The notes beneath the pieces are model-generated. The model did not search any database. It was given only the letters and a program-made list of their open reading frames with translations, and had not been told where the DNA came from. From Branchiostoma lanceolatum (taxonomy: Eukaryota > Chordata > Leptocardii > Amphioxiformes > Branchiostomatidae), in assembly GCF_035083965.1 (NCBI RefSeq), contig NC_089729.1, positions 14,179,964 to 14,243,963 of the forward strand: a DNA stretch of 64,000 nt, given 5' to 3'. Positions 1-13,124 of the stretch are shown here, in pieces. The number at the start of each line of letters is the position of its first letter. The first letter of the stretch is position 1. The translations under genes and the position numbers were made by a program.

Positions 1-2
1 GG

Positions 3-443
3 ATTGGATGTGATGGTTCGGTGGATGGGAGGTGTAGAGTGAGAAGGATGGTACGAGGGGATAGTGGTTCGGACTCGGACGGTGCGGGGAGCTCGCCAGT
101 CCCGCCGACGGCACCGAGTCTTCACCGGCAGGTGTGCGCGGAGTGCGCGGCGCTGCTCCACTCCTCCAAGCCGCCCGCCTGTTGGAACATCATCCACCTG
201 TTCTGTGCCGGCTGTCTGGAGCGGATGCCGGCGAGAGACGCCCTGCGAGCCCGGATCCGGATCGACCTGGGCCTGAAGCTGGTGTGTCCGGACTGCGGGG
301 GGACCGAGGAGGCGCCCGGCGAGTGGGTGGACACGTACAGCGTCACCAGCCGCCTGCCCAAACTGCACGACCCGAAGGCAGCCGGACAAGACGACAGCAA
401 CAACAACAACAGCAGTCTGAGGGGACGGCTTGTTCGATGGTAA
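3..443 (+). CDS. RING-like Cys/His zinc-binding protein, copy 1 (5' partial)
   Basis: The frame is open from the left window edge to a TAA at 441-443, so the true start is outside or is the ATG at 48. The protein has a Ser/Asp-rich acidic stretch (DSGSDSD) and then ordered Cys/His pairs: CAEC, a lone Cys, His, CAGC and, 25 residues later, CPDC. The order C-x2-C-x11-C-x4-H-x2-C-x2-C-x25-C-x2-C resembles a C3HC4 RING, with one spacing longer than usual. From the first CxxC to LPKLHD it is nearly identical to the gene at 12244-12735; the tails differ, this one ending in an Asn-rich segment. I do not recognise the family by name. Zinc binding is inferred from the motif; the function is unknown. 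The nucleotide composition is strongly GC-rich compared with the AT-rich surroundings, as expected for real coding sequence. Confidence 0.6.
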   Translation: MGCDGSVDGRCRVRRMVRGDSGSDSDGAGSSPVPPTAPSLHRQVCAECAALLHSSKPPACWNIIHLFCAGCLERMPARDALRARIRIDLGLKLVCPDCGGTEEAPGEWVDTYSVTSRLPKLHDPKAAGQDDSNNNNSSLRGRLVRW

Positions 444-1997
444 CGGAGTGAGAAAACAACTATTTCCTCCCATGCGAACGTGCTGTAGCATGGACACACC
501 GTAGGCAAGACATTTCCTGCCATTTGCACGCAATGCTGCTAGACTGTACTAATACCGTGACTGGCTAGCGCTGTTATCTTATTCTTACCAGAGACCAAGT
601 AGATGCTACAAACATGCTGAACTGGCAACTTGTTGTGGACGTACAGTGAGGACAATATCAACTGGAAATGGTCTGTGTGAAAAGACTGGGTAATATCACA
701 AGCTACCCGTGAAACAAACATCCTTTTAAATGATGTAGTCGTCGGCAGTGCATCTTTTGGAATAGGTATTAAACGTTATATCATGGCTGTTAGTTTTGTT
801 TCAACCATTATGCAGTCTGAAACGGCATTCAGATAGACTGGTGTGTTGTGATATCGCGTTTTAGAACAAAGGATGTGCAACATTCAAAGCTAGCTTGTAT
901 CTAAAAAGTTACGATGTTGTCCTATACTATGTCGTCACGCAATCCGTGACAGAAACACTAAATCCAAGATAACACTTTACAATCATGCCTCATAAAATTT
1001 TGTCAGAATTTCAACCTTTTTCGGAAGGTTTCATCTCGTGTGCACTGGTTTTGCTATTCTATATCAAAAACTTTCTTGAAAGTTCAAGTTCAACTTTGAA
1101 TTTATTCCGTTATGTAACTCCCGTGATGCAACTCGGTGCCGCCATGTCAGTCGTTTTGACAACGGCGGCCATTTTGATTCCGATCACGCCCAAAGTGGGG
1201 CTGTACGCAATGATTTCCAAATAACTGTGTGTGAATTCGGTTAGCCGAGTTGATGGCGTCTTTTGTGTTGTTCAATCGGAGAAGGTCGCCATATTTTCGA
1301 CAGGCGCCGAAACTCATCACGGACTCATTAAAGAATGAAATAAGGTTGCCTGTCTGTTACACTGACAAGGCCTGGAAAATTATTCAATCTGGAAGGGCAC
1401 GACTTCGATGCGATTATGCGCAATTTCACTTGTAAGGGGCACAAGATAGACTAGATTGGATACACAAGACCAACTTCTAATATCCTAACCATGAGACAGA
1501 AATACGTGGGGAAATGTGGGTGGTGTAGTGAATGTCTTGCCAAGTTTTGGAAGGACGTGCTGCATCTGAAAGACTCTCTACGAACTAGTGTGTCAAGAAT
1601 ATGATTCTAGTCAGAAGTTATATCTTGTAGGAGATTGAAAACTGTGTATGGAATAGTTGGCATAAACTTGTGACTGTCAGCAAAACTGATTTTGTCCTTA
1701 TTTCAAGTAAAAGAAAACAAAAGATTTCGAGTTTCGACCTAATCGTAGTTGTGTTTCTCTGTTGCATGAAGCAGTGGCAGCGACAAGATAAATGGCTACA
1801 ACACCAGTGAGCACATTGCGTTTTATTACTCTTTACTAACGGGTTTCCCAGCTGATTATTTTGGGAAAAGGGGGGGGGTTCCATCGCATTGCCTCATATC
1901 TTCAGCTCAGCATCATTGGTGAAGCGAAATAAAAATAATACTGCTGCACGGAAAAAATTCATGCCGCATTTTACTACCCCGTATTGGTATGCAATTG

Positions 1998-2290
1998 TCA
2001 CGATCAGCTTAGCATGCTGACCTAATGTGGTTCTTTCAGCTGACTCAGAATCTAGAAGTCCTGGGTTCGACTACCAAAACAGCAGGTCTCTGTAGCTGTG
2101 TTGTGGCCTTGGGGAACCTGGGACTTCTTTCCTCACTCCACCAAGGTGAAAATCAGTACCCACAGGCACTTCGGGAAGGGATTTCTTCTAGAATGGAACG
2201 TAAAGCCGGAGTTCCCAAGTTTGAGGAGGGCTACAACGTTAACTCGAGCCACACCAGGAGCACATTAAAGAACCAGCCACAGTCTGGTCT
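1998..2290 (+). mobile_element. tRNA-derived SINE (degenerate)
   Basis: A box-B-like stretch (GGTTCGACTACC, near 2063) is followed by a tail with the phrase TTTCCTCACTCCACC, then a GTGAAAAT-AGTACC motif and a TTAAAGAACC motif. The same tail phrases occur after the tRNA-like head at 15757-15806. That shared head-plus-tail layout is typical of tRNA-derived SINEs. The boundaries are approximate because no target-site duplication was found. Confidence 0.45.
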
Positions 2291-3122
2291 TACTAAGCTT
2301 GTACTTTCTTGTACAAATTTGATGTGTAACGTCTTGAAAGGTGATTTGCCAGTTATCCAACAAACTTTAAACGCCAGGTCGTCCGGAAACACCTGTTGCA
2401 TCTGTCGAGCGAAATGTCAAAAAGTGACATGGTATTTAACCAACCGTAGGCCGCCTACGCTCATTACGTCAGTGGGGGATACTTGAACGCACGCTCTAGC
2501 AATCAATTTGTGGCAATTAGTAGATACTCCATTGCCGACTACAGGAAATAAATTGTCAAGTCTTCAAACGATTTGGCTTTTATCGTAAAAGGATTAAACA
2601 TCGCGTTTGACATGTTTTGTATTTGTGAAATGCGATTGTGCCCTATAGATTGTATTTGACGACGACTAACGACATCATTGGTAGCTTAAAGACCAATTGT
2701 TTCAAATTGCACATGATTTACGTGTAGTCTTTTCAGCGTCACCGTAGTTGCCATGGCAATGACATATAAGCACTGTCTTGGTCTCCTTCGAGAAGCAATT
2801 AAAGCTGTAACGCACACCTGAGGCAATGGGCTAACATGTAAGTAAATGTCATTAAGCCTGCATATGCCTTACGTAGATCATAGATGTGAACCTTTACTTC
2901 CGGCAGTATTTCTTTAGCATATACAATACGTTTTCATCTTACCAATTGTGTGGACGCTTTTATTAGGAGTAAAAAGGATATATCATATTATTCTGGCATA
3001 TAAGATGTAGCGCCAGCTATCATATGGCTTTGATTGGATATTTAAAATACCTTATACATACATAGACCTCAGACCCTTCCGCAAGTTTGTTGCATAAGGC
3101 AACTGTCTAGGAGAAAAAGACA

Positions 3123-3270
3123 GACAGAAAGAGACAGAGACAGAGATGAAGTTGCAGTATAGACTTTTAAGCGAATTTTTGGTTCTTGGGTTGAAAAAGA
3201 TAGACAGAAAGAGACAGAGATGTAGTTGCAGTATAGACTCTTAAGCGAATTTTTGGTCCTTGGGTTGCAA
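3123..3270. repeat. Two-copy tandem duplication, 80-bp period
   Basis: The phrase GACAGAAAGAGACAGAGA at 3123 recurs at 3203. It is followed in both copies by GTTGCAGTATAGACT, then AAGCGAATTTTTGGT, then CTTGGGTTG. The copies differ by a few substitutions and a small indel. Confidence 0.8.
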
Positions 3271-5014
3271 GATAAAAGGCCCGATAAAAACGCATAAACA
3301 GACGTCCAAAACAAGCCAGAGACTGACCTCTGCTTGCAACCCCCCACCCCCATCGACTTGAAGGCCCAATCATTTGAGCGATCACAAAAGATTGCTAGAC
3401 AAGGTCTGAAGGAAGGTCATTGGGCCGTAACCCGGACGACACTCTTTGCTCATCTAATCGGCAGGGCCCGATATGCAGTCCTGTGGACATGTTGACCAGT
3501 CATTTTTTGAAGGTAAAAGCAAAAAACAGACCATAGCAGACCCCAGTGGAAGGAAACTCATCACAGCCTTGTAAAGAGGATATTAAGTAATTAAGTATGT
3601 TAAGTTAGAATTCTTTGTAAAGCTAACTGGCTCGAAATTGATATTCGTATATGGCTATTCCATATTGTTACCGGTTCCAGGCATTTTGCTTGACGGAAAT
3701 CTAAAATAAAGATTTCGTAATAAATGTTTTTAAACCTTTCACTTTAACAGCATACCCCATAATTTACAGGAATTTCTCTAGACGACTTTATGTTATTTTC
3801 TGGCCCCCATGAAACATAATCAATTATCATTCTAATCATCGCTCTTAGAAGTATGCATTACTTGTACATGGGTATGTTAGAATTCGTAGATGCATTTGTA
3901 TTGCTACCTATTTCTTCCAAGTTGCCAAATTTCAATCCTAGATCTGAACACCTTATTTTATCTTTTATCTTATGTAAGACGTCAGAAGCTTTCCATAGCT
4001 CTTCCTGGAAAACGAGCAGGTGTCAGTTCAGCCCTCTGAGTCTAGACGCACCTGTCACTCAAGAACGTCTAACAAGAGGCGTGGGATTTCCTGGAGCGGC
4101 CACGGCGTCCGTTAATTACATCAACAGGGGATTTTGGAAAGACCACTGTCAATCAATTTCTACCAATTAGTGGATGACCAATCGTCGTTGGCAGAATGGA
4201 CTCCATTTCGTCAACGGAAATGCTTTAAAACTACCGTTTTTCAAATTTTCTCTACAAAATCTTCGTACGTCTTTTGAATAGCCTGGTAGGATGTCTGTTA
4301 GAGCCGGCCCGGGTAATTAGGGCAAATTTCACATTATCCACACGTAAAGGGCTCCTCCTGTGCGACCGTCGTTGTCATGGCGACGGCATATCACGACCAA
4401 CCTTTCCTCCAAGCAGAAGTCATTAAGGCTACAGCAAACACCTGGGGGGATAACACATCCAAATGTCAGCACGCACGCACGGTCCACGCAAATGCAACAG
4501 GTGCCTCCGGCAGAATTACTGATTTCAAGAGTTTGGCCCAATTCACACACATGTGGGCTGTGTGTGAGGAGCTTTGGGCTAATACTCAAGCGGAGGTTTT
4601 GTACCAGAAAAAGCTGCTTGGGTGGCCCAGGGTTCTCCTTGCACAGTCGTGAGTCGACTCATAATCGACTAGAAATGCGTTTGAAACAAGTTTTAACTGT
4701 AATTGCCGACACAAAAATTGGACTTACCTAAATTTGTGACTGTACAACACCAGTCTTTGCCAACACAGATGAACTTTCAAGCTAAAAATGCGTGTGTAAG
4801 TCGGGCCGATTTATTGGCACGCTTTACACACAGGTGGACTCAAGTCGCTCAGCTAACTGTTGCGTCCACGGTAGTTGAGACATGGCCTCCCGATGCCCAC
4901 TCATGCATGATGAAACCAATTCCCACAACAACTTGTATGCAAATCTGCGCCGTTGAAAGGAATAACACAAAACTCTCGTTCTTGAATGGCAAGAGTTTTC
5001 CAAATCTACCAATC

Positions 5015-5298
5015 GCTGCCTTCAAATTGAAGTTTGAAAATGGACGGTTAACCGGATTGACATCTGGCCACCTGCTGCCTTCAACGTGAAGTTTGAAAAT
5101 TGACGGTTAGCCTGATTGGCATCTGGCCACTCGCTGCCTTTAAATTTAAGTTTGAAAATTGACCGTTAACCCAGTTGGCATCTGGCCAATCGCTGCCTTC
5201 AAAGAGAAGTCTGAAACTTGACGGTTAACTTGATCTGGCCACAAGATGCCTTCAAAATGAAGTTTGAAAATTGACAGTTATCTGGACTGGCATCTGGG
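5015..5298. repeat. Five-copy 59-bp tandem repeat
   Basis: Units start with GCTGCCTTCAA-like sequence at 5015, 5074, 5133, 5192 and (as GATGCC) 5245. Each contains AAGTTTGAAAATTGACGGTTA followed by a CATCTGGCCA motif. The first four spacings are 59 bp; the last is 53 because of a short deletion. There is no coding potential. Confidence 0.85.
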
Positions 5299-5950
5299 AA
5301 CGATTTATACTGGAGACATTTCATTCGCGGAACGTATTATAATCGATTCTTGGGTAAAATGTGTTGGAGAAAACTAGAGCCAAAAGGCCAAAGGTCAACT
5401 TGCCATGTCAATAATCCACCATCAACACGTGTCTGATGGTTTGTTGTGTTTAAATGAGGTCATTGACCCTAGAGAAAACGGATTGGCTGAGTGATAACCC
5501 TGGCTTGCCCTAAGGTGGGCAACAGTTACTTTAGTTTAACCTTTGGCCCATATATGCTATGATGATGGGCGTACGTAAATGGGTTGTTTTGGGTGTGTCT
5601 GTTTGACGGATTTTTACCTCCGTGAAAATGGTGGCATTTTCTTTGGTCAGTCTCTTTGATGTTGATTTTGGCATGTTTGTGTTTTTTCCGCTTATTTTGG
5701 ATTACAATTTCAGAAGCTATGGATGGATTGCGATTCGGGGCCTCTAACGGTTTTTCTTGGTACTGCAGCGAAACTTCCTGTTTTTTAAACCTTCTGTTGT
5801 ATTGTCTGATGCTCAAAAACCTCATATATGAATGTGTTACGCATATTCTAGCCATGCTTGGAGTCTATATATTCTATCTTTTGTGTGTTTTTACCAATTC
5901 ATAAAACCTATTAACATTGAAATAAGTCTTTCACGCTCGTTCTCATTTAA

Positions 5951-6162
5951 ATGTACACATTTTGTAATCTCCGTTACCTTTAGAAGTAAGACGTTCCTGA
6001 CATTAAGATATGCCACATATTAGGTACCAAGCTGACGTTTTTAAAAGCTAGAAAAGTTTTAAGTCGTCATAAAAACTACAGTTTAACATCTTATATGTGG
6101 CATATCCTAATGCCAGGAACGTCTTATTTCAATCGGTAACGGAGATTACAAAATGTAAATAC
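5951..6162. repeat. Foldback (inverted-repeat) element, ~70-bp arms
   Basis: The left arm (about 5951-6020) contains CATTTTGTAATCTCCGTTACC, then AAGACGTTCCTG and ATATGCCACATAT. The right arm (about 6093-6162) is its reverse complement with scattered mismatches. A loop of about 72 bp separates them. The structure is that of a MITE-like foldback; no transposase is present. Confidence 0.8.
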
Positions 6163-8101
6163 GTCCCTTTCCAACCCTCTCTCGCGATATCATGAGCCTC
6201 ACCTCAATTCACCTCTAGCTCTCCAGTGATCTGACGTAGCTGTGTTCGGGAGGTCTTCTTCGACAAGGGAGCAATTCCTTTCCTCGTTTCCACCTCATTT
6301 GCCCATTCAATCCTTCCCAATATCCTCCGTAATAACGGCTTCGTATAGGTGACGGTTAGGTCGTGAACTGTAGCCAACGCACTTCATCATCGGTAAAATT
6401 CGGAAATCCCCGACTTGACCCGAACACCACCGGACGAGCCCACGATTGGTGATTTTGAAGGGTGGTTACTTTTTTTTGTAGAACGAGAGTCAACTATGAA
6501 GATTTATTTTTTGTCTTCAAAGAATGAAACCGTCTTGAGACCTCGCGCGAAGTCTCGCGGCTTTGTTGTCCCGCGAGATTTGGGAGATAATGCAGTCATC
6601 AATTTCATCCACACTTCCGCGGGTCGTGAGTCGAGCAGACGACCACAAGAGACGTGGCACAGAATCCCGAATTCAACCAACAACCTGGGAGGCATCACGG
6701 GGTTTATAACTAAAAATAGCAAGGTAGCCGGAGGGATGGTCGATTGAAGCGATGCGGATGTCTACGATCAACACTAGGAATTTATATGAGCCCGTTTTCG
6801 GTTTCTTATACGGTACCGTGACTGCCGATGCCGTTATATTCTCATACCCAATTTTACGAGTCAAGTTTCTTAACAACTCGAATAGATCTTAACTCAAAAA
6901 TAGGATATAAGATTTGTACATTCAGTGATAATTAAAGTCCTTCAACTCAAGATAGTGGAGCCTTTTATTCAGGAAACATACGTTTGCTGTATGTGCTATC
7001 TTTGCGTTTTAATTCCTCTCTTTAAGACAAAGACAGGGACAATGCGCCACTGCACTGAAGTTAGTAACTTATGTTAACAATGCCACATATACAAGGAACA
7101 AGATAGACTTGATAGATTCAACAATGACGATAACAATGATGATATGGAATAGTAATAAATAACATACATACATAGTGCGCCAACATCCTTTCCCCCCTAA
7201 CCCATGTAGTGATGTGACTTTTATATCTGCTTGACGGGCGTTTGAATTTCTAAGAATATTACACGCCAAATGATTTCTGAATTACAGATAATAGTTTAGA
7301 CGAATTAGATGAAGAGCTGATCTATATATGTAGTTAAAATCCAATAGAAATAAACGAATGTAGACACTTTACCGTTGTCGTCACACTGTTTCGCAATTTA
7401 CGCTGAAGTACGTCAATCATAACCGCATGTAGTTTATGTTATTAGCGTGGCACGTTTACTTGCGTGCGTAGTAAATATACCGACCCCAATCTGCGAAACG
7501 ATATACGCTTATAGCCATGAGCGTCACGGAAAAGTGGCGTTCTTCGGTACAGGCAAGATCTTATTAAGATTGCTTTGAATTTTCCTCGATTTCTCTTCTC
7601 TAATGTTCTTTTTTAATCCGAAAATGTAGGCGGCGAGGCCATTACTAATATCGCTAACGTCTTTTGGTCAGAGAGTGATATAACATATAAGATTCGATTA
7701 GATATTTTGGAAAGTGTGGGAGCCTGCTTTGAAGGCAGATAGCAACTATATATGGTAAAGATTAGACGCTGAGTTCTTGAAGTGGCACTTATGCACGTTA
7801 AACACACCATAGCCTCTGAATATGACATGCATATGCTTTTATGTAAGATGTTGTTTATACAAAAGTGAGAGAAACAAAAACTTTAAAAAAGGTCAAATTA
7901 AGTTGAAGGATTCAAAATCTTGTCATTCTTTCTTTGTCTAAAATTTAGAATAAACATAAGGACCACCTGGCCAATGTGACCACTTTTTTCTGGTCTCTTA
8001 GGCATTTTTTTCCTTTGACACAATCATTAAGAATCCTGTCTATAGTCCACATAGATAGGATTCTATCGGTCTCATGCATGGTCTTCTTGGACAGGTTTGA
8101 C

Positions 8102-8310
8102 TGTATTTGATAATTATCTCCATGAAAAATGGAGATATAGTTTTGGGTGTGTCTGTCTGTGTGTTTGTTTGTCTGTTTGTGTTTCCGCACTACTCTAGTC
8201 AGCATAACTCAAGAGCCTCTTGATGGATTACAATGATATTTGGTATGTAGGCGGGTGTTGTGTAGCCGAAATTCAAGGTCGATTTTGGGCCCCCTGGTAT
8301 GTGACCTTGT
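8102..8310 (+). repeat. Copy of a window-wide interspersed repeat family
   Basis: The copy has an inverted head around ATCTCCATGAAAAATGGAGAT, a TG-rich tract, GTTTCCGCA, CATAACTCAAGAGC and GATGGATTACAATGATATTTGG, then a terminal CTGGTATGTGACCTTG. The same ordered phrases recur near 31390-32050, 43405-43710, 47130-47240, 59690-60110 and 62895-62990. It has no coding capacity, and its class is unknown to me. Confidence 0.6.
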
Positions 8311-11300
8311 TATGCACTGCTTTGTATGTAACCAAATCGAACATCAAACTAAAAGAAAGGAAATAGCTATAGGAACTATACAAATGCTTATTGTCGTCAC
8401 CAATTTAAAAAAAAAAACAATCATAAAGGATCGAAAGAATATCTGTTATAAGAAAGAATATCTGTTATAATTAGACTTTATGCACCATGGAAACTTCACT
8501 GATTTTTTTTCGGTTTCAACATGTCATTAACAAATATTTTTTACACCGAAAATTCTTTCCAAATAACGCAGGTACTCAATTTAGTAAATAGAGCACTCAT
8601 ATCGTTCGTGTTGACAAAAGTGCTATTACTTCAATGGGTTTTGAATCGCTAGCAATTGACTTAATAGCTGTTGCCCGTTTAAAGAGTTTTAAGTTGAACA
8701 TGCCGTGAGAACACTACGCAATTACTCACCCAAAGAAAACGGCATCGGAAGAGCATATAACTTATTAATAGCAAAATTAACAAACAGGAACGATGTTTTT
8801 GTCACATTGACGTGCATTCAATTTCTGCTGAACAATAATTTGTGTCGAGATAAGTATTCTCCTCCACGCTGAAGCTGTCGCAGTGGTAAATTTTACAGGT
8901 TTGGTGGCAATTTGTGCCTCGATGTTATTGCTAGCCCTCTAAGGTGTGTGGTCACGCATACATTTGATCGTACAGTCTCTCACATTACTAGTTTTGGCAC
9001 CAAGGCCAAGTCTAGTCTTCTCACGGTCGTGTTCTCACACTGTATATTAATAACATCTCGAAACAATATTTCAGGAAAGAAGACTCCGAATGCAAATTCA
9101 TATCTTGACGTCAAGCATTAACTTGTTTTTCACATATCGAAAATTGATAAGGAATGGATTTATTCTAATTCATCATTATTTGTTCAAAACCACGATTAAA
9201 ACAATTATTTTGGGTGAAAAGGTAAACAAGCATCTTTATCTGAAACTGACAATCACATGATGCTGCCCTGTTGCATGCATGCTTATTTATTTGCTTGTTT
9301 TGTTCTGCTTTTGTTTTATCTGTTGAAAACATAAAGCTACATATTTTTAGCCCACAGGCCTTAAGTTTATTATACTTGAGTATATCTTTGTTTTGCTTTG
9401 TTCTACTTAATGATTTAATATCATAGAGTCAAGAGTGACATGGAGTGAATCAAGGCCTCTGTTTTACCGTAAAGTAACACATATATCGATTTTGCAGTGA
9501 TACCATACCGACAATACCACTCAATATGCCCGATACTTTTCTCTCCGGCACGTTGCACTCAATACCAACCCTATTGGGGGGAAATGAAAAAAGGCAATTT
9601 ACGCCTTAGCGCGCATGTTTCAAATTGCTTTGCCAAATAGAAGTGACTAAAGTGAGAAGATTGCACCCTGTCGTAATCGCTCCCAGTCAAGTCCCGAGCT
9701 TATATTGCGGACAAGCCTCGTTGAAGGTACTGTCCGTAGGTAGATACAATTGGCTTGGGGGCTATCCACTGTCTTTACAATATCGCTGTGCTGTGCGCTA
9801 CTTGTTGTACACTCATTGCGATCGTTTGGAAGAGGGTTTTATATTTTTATGATCCTTACTCGTAGCAAGTCGGGGATTGGGTTGTATATATTTATAGAGT
9901 GAGAGAGACGAAGAGACATATTTAGCACTGTATGACTCTCTAAGAGCTTGGAGGCTCAATGGAGATGGTTGTACGTAAATAAGAGTTCCCGGATGTCTCG
10001 CAAACTCTCGCACACATGCAAATCTCGTGAGAACAGAGTGCTAAGTACTCGTCGTTTTTGCCCTTTATATTCCACCGGCAAATTAGTACGCAGGACCAGC
10101 ATACTACAATTTCAACCTTTACACGCTTTTAGATAGCGTGTGTGGTGTTTAACACGGTTGGGGGTCTGAATGGGGAGTTGAAAAGTACTCTCATGAAAGC
10201 ATAAATGTCTGTAACGTTATTCTTAACTACCACACAATGGCCTACAATGAGACAACAATACACATATATTTCCCCCTTCATAGAAGGTATGTTTAATTAC
10301 CTACAATACAAATATAGAGATACTTGGTTACATACTCGTTTGGCACGTATACTCACACCGTATCACATGTAACGATATTGACACACATAACATATGCACA
10401 GACACAATAGCGACTCTGGTTCAATCTTTGCTATCTACAGATATACATTGTAAACATGTCACTACAGCAAAGCGTAGTTTCTAGTTATGATTCCCAAAAG
10501 CACAAATAACGTGCCTTTAAACTTACAGGTTCTTTTCATATAAATATTTGAACGTTTCTGTGCTTCCCCAAAGACGTTAGATAAACTGGGATAATAAATC
10601 GTTTATTAGGTGTGAATAAAACATAACAAAGGTGTATTAACTAATCCTTGGCACCGTAAGGATAAATGGCTTGCCGTCTTTCTTACTGCCAAAAGTCGTT
10701 TGTCTCAATGTAGTCGTGGTTTCTCTCGTTCCTTTAAGTAGGACAGACGATACTTTAAGAAAGAGCAGTCTGATGAACGCAGGTGCGAAGACGATTTTTC
10801 AAGACGTCTCAGTTGGAAGAAGACGTATTGAAAGAGGAACGGAATTTTCCATTGGTCCTTAAGCCTTAGGACCAGACCATTCTATCTTTCTTGGGAGGGA
10901 CTTACAGTATGTTCAGTTTTGTGTGAAAAAGATGCCAAAGAAAATGTCTTTTCAGAGAAACCTAAATCAATGAAATATAAATATGAAATATAAAGACAGC
11001 CAATTTTTAGTCTCTGAGGCCTAAGAATACTATAAGATGAAAGTAAAAATATAAATGCCATAGGAAGGAGGAAACGAAGAAATCTTAGATGTATAATCGA
11101 CTAAAAGGGCCACAAAAACAAACACCCAGCTTGTCTTCTTTAGACGTTATAAAATGTACACCTATCAGATACTTCAATGCACAGAACTTTGTTCTCATAC
11201 ACAGTCTACTACTGCAGCATGCAACCTCTCTAGCAGCACAATTGCTCAATATATATATCACAAAATTTCACATTTCACAGAAACACATATATACTACATA

Positions 11301-12243
11301 TTCCCATCTTTTTCTTTTTTTACAATAACACGTTCTCTCTCTTAAAATGCATCTCAAATAATACACCGTAAACTTTCAGACGTTCTTGTGTGATATCTTT
11401 TTTGGCAACGTCTCCTGAATATTGACCGTTTTTCCGAAGTGTCACACAATAGGCGCGAGGGCACCAGTTGCAGAACCCATTATTTCACCGGTATAATAGA
11501 AGAACTCCTTTTTCATTACACCACGCCGCCGTTATTGAGGGACAACAATTTCAGCAATTAGTTCCCGGCCACCTCACTTACAAGAGACAAAACGTTACAG
11601 GAATACAAATTAGTTCGATTCTAAACTACAGTATCTGTGTGTTTTTTTTCTACAGACAATTCTATACAACATTAACTCACAATACCCTGTATTCCAATTG
11701 CTTTCTTTGATAAGTCTGATAGATATTTCATATATCGCTTTTTTGTCATTTTGGCACACTACATGTTTCTTTCCGTTAAAAGTATCTAAAAGCGAGTTCA
11801 GCAAAAAAGATCTATTAAGTGTAAAAAAAATCTACTTACTCTATCGTTGGTAGGAAAATATGTCGACAACTTAACACAGCGCGACATATCTAACAAACGG
11901 ATCCAAAGAAAAATGTGATCAGATTAACGCTAAGGGATCAATCATAATCAATTTGTTTCCTACTAAAGTGATCTTTTTGAATGTTCTGCCGCATCAACCA
12001 AAAGTAAATTATACAAGAGCAGTGTTCCCGACATCAGTCATTGTCAGCAAGCGGTAATGAAATTTGTACCCACCGATCTGTTCTCGCTAATCAATGCTCT
12101 ATTCCCCATCCTGTGAATAAGTAGAAGAAACCATTGATAATCGTTCTGAAAACCGTTTCTAAACGTCCATAATGTCAATCTTGAGAAATGCCTCCTTTCG
12201 TTACACGGATGTGTTATCTTGATACACAGTTTCTTGAGTTGAA

Positions 12244-12735
12244 TCAACGGCGGCGGAAGAAGCGCTTTCTTCTGCCGAGTCCCGGCGGTGAGACGTCGTG
12301 CAGTTTGGGCAGACGGCTGGTGACGCTGTACGTGTCCACCCACTCCCCGGGCGCCTCCTCGGTCCCCCCGCAGTCCGGACACACCAGCTTCAGGCCCAGG
12401 TCGATCCGGATCCGGGCTCGCAGGGCGTCCCGCGCCGGCATCCGCTCCAGACAGCCGGCACAGAACAGGTGGATGATGTTCCAACAGGCGGGCGGCTTGG
12501 AGGAGTGGAGCAGCGCCGCGCACTCCGCGCACACCTGCCGGTCGTACAGCTGGTGGAGCCCGGCCGGGGAGGTGGGAGAGGGCGGCCCGGGCGAATTCCC
12601 GCCTCCCTCGGAGTCCGAGCTGCTGTCAAACGCACACATGTCTATCTTCCTGTGCATGTGCCGGCTCTCCGCGCGCTGCTCAAAGGGCGAGTAATTACCA
12701 GCGAGCGCCTCCATACAGTAGCGTACCTTGTCCAT
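12244..12735 (-). CDS. RING-like Cys/His zinc-binding protein, copy 2 (complete)
   Basis: Single exon, 163 aa. I chose the ATG at 12735 because its context (GCACCATGG) is an ideal Kozak match and the frame upstream has only a TTG. The order is: N-terminal 35 residues with several charged and Cys residues; an acidic Ser run (SSSDSE); a Pro-rich linker; the Cys/His module CAEC-C-H-CAGC-CPDC at about residues 69-123; and an Arg/Lys-rich tail (GRRKRFFRRR) that could act as a nuclear-localisation or RNA-binding segment. The paired Cys spacing resembles a C3HC4 RING, suggesting zinc binding and possibly E3 ligase activity, but I do not recognise the family. It lies in an isolated GC-rich island with a TATA box 380 bp upstream, in inverted orientation to copy 1. 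Confidence 0.7.
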   Translation of the reverse strand: MDKVRYCMEALAGNYSPFEQRAESRHMHRKIDMCAFDSSSDSEGGGNSPGPPSPTSPAGLHQLYDRQVCAECAALLHSSKPPACWNIIHLFCAGCLERMPARDALRARIRIDLGLKLVCPDCGGTEEAPGEWVDTYSVTSRLPKLHDVSPPGLGRRKRFFRRR

Positions 12736-13114
12736 GGTGCTAGCCCGCCTTCTACCAAGTCCGTTTAGCAACGCTAAAGAACGTTACGGTCTAAACTCTC
12801 TGCCCTTCTGTCCCCCTTCAAATACTTTAAGTGTCCATGTAACGGAGTCTTCACACAAAGCTTTTAAAAGCCTGTCTCTGTAAGCGCTGAGGGGCTTTTT
12901 AGCGGCGGTCCTGTCCACCTGTGCTCCGTAGATCCATCAACGTGCTCTGTGTTCTGCCCCGCCGCGCTCCAAACAACCTGTCGGGCCGCCGCCGGCTGAT
13001 GAGTTCTCCCTTGTCCCTCGTTAGTAACCTCGAGCTGGAGCCAAGCTGAGCAGAGGTGACGCTCTCTGTACGCAGATCGATGGCGTGCTTGATCTAAAAT
13101 AACGTCCAACTCTT

Positions 13115-13124
13115 CTATTTATAG
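13115..13124 (-). promoter_or_regulatory. TATA box of the 12244-12735 gene
   Basis: CTATAAATAG on the - strand, inside a GC-rich flank. It would place transcription initiation near 13090 and give a 5' UTR of about 350 nt before the ATG at 12735. This is inferred from motif and position only. Confidence 0.5.

Larger units (their letters stand above)
444..5014. other. Gene-free stretch with a SINE and a short tandem duplication
   Basis: I see no supportable gene here. Open frames are short, AT-rich and without recognisable domains. It holds a SINE-like element (1998-2290) and an 80-bp tandem duplication (3123-3270), listed separately. Confidence 0.6.
5299..12043. other. Gene-free, AT-rich stretch with foldback and interspersed repeats
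   Basis: No gene can be supported. The open frames do not show domain motifs, codon bias or homology to anything I recognise. A foldback element lies at 5951-6162 and an interspersed repeat copy at about 8102-8310. The remainder looks like ordinary intergenic DNA. Confidence 0.55.

Noticed and set aside
2025..2486. 153-codon + strand frame
   Set aside because: Most of it overlaps a tRNA-derived SINE; no protein features.
6415..6747. 110-codon + strand frame
   Set aside because: No domain, signal or splice context, and the opposite strand is open too; not supportable as a gene.
12044..12532. Alternative 162-codon frame overlapping the RING-like gene
   Set aside because: It is a shadow frame lacking the Cys/His pattern; the same shadow appears over copy 1, so its conservation follows from the real frame.
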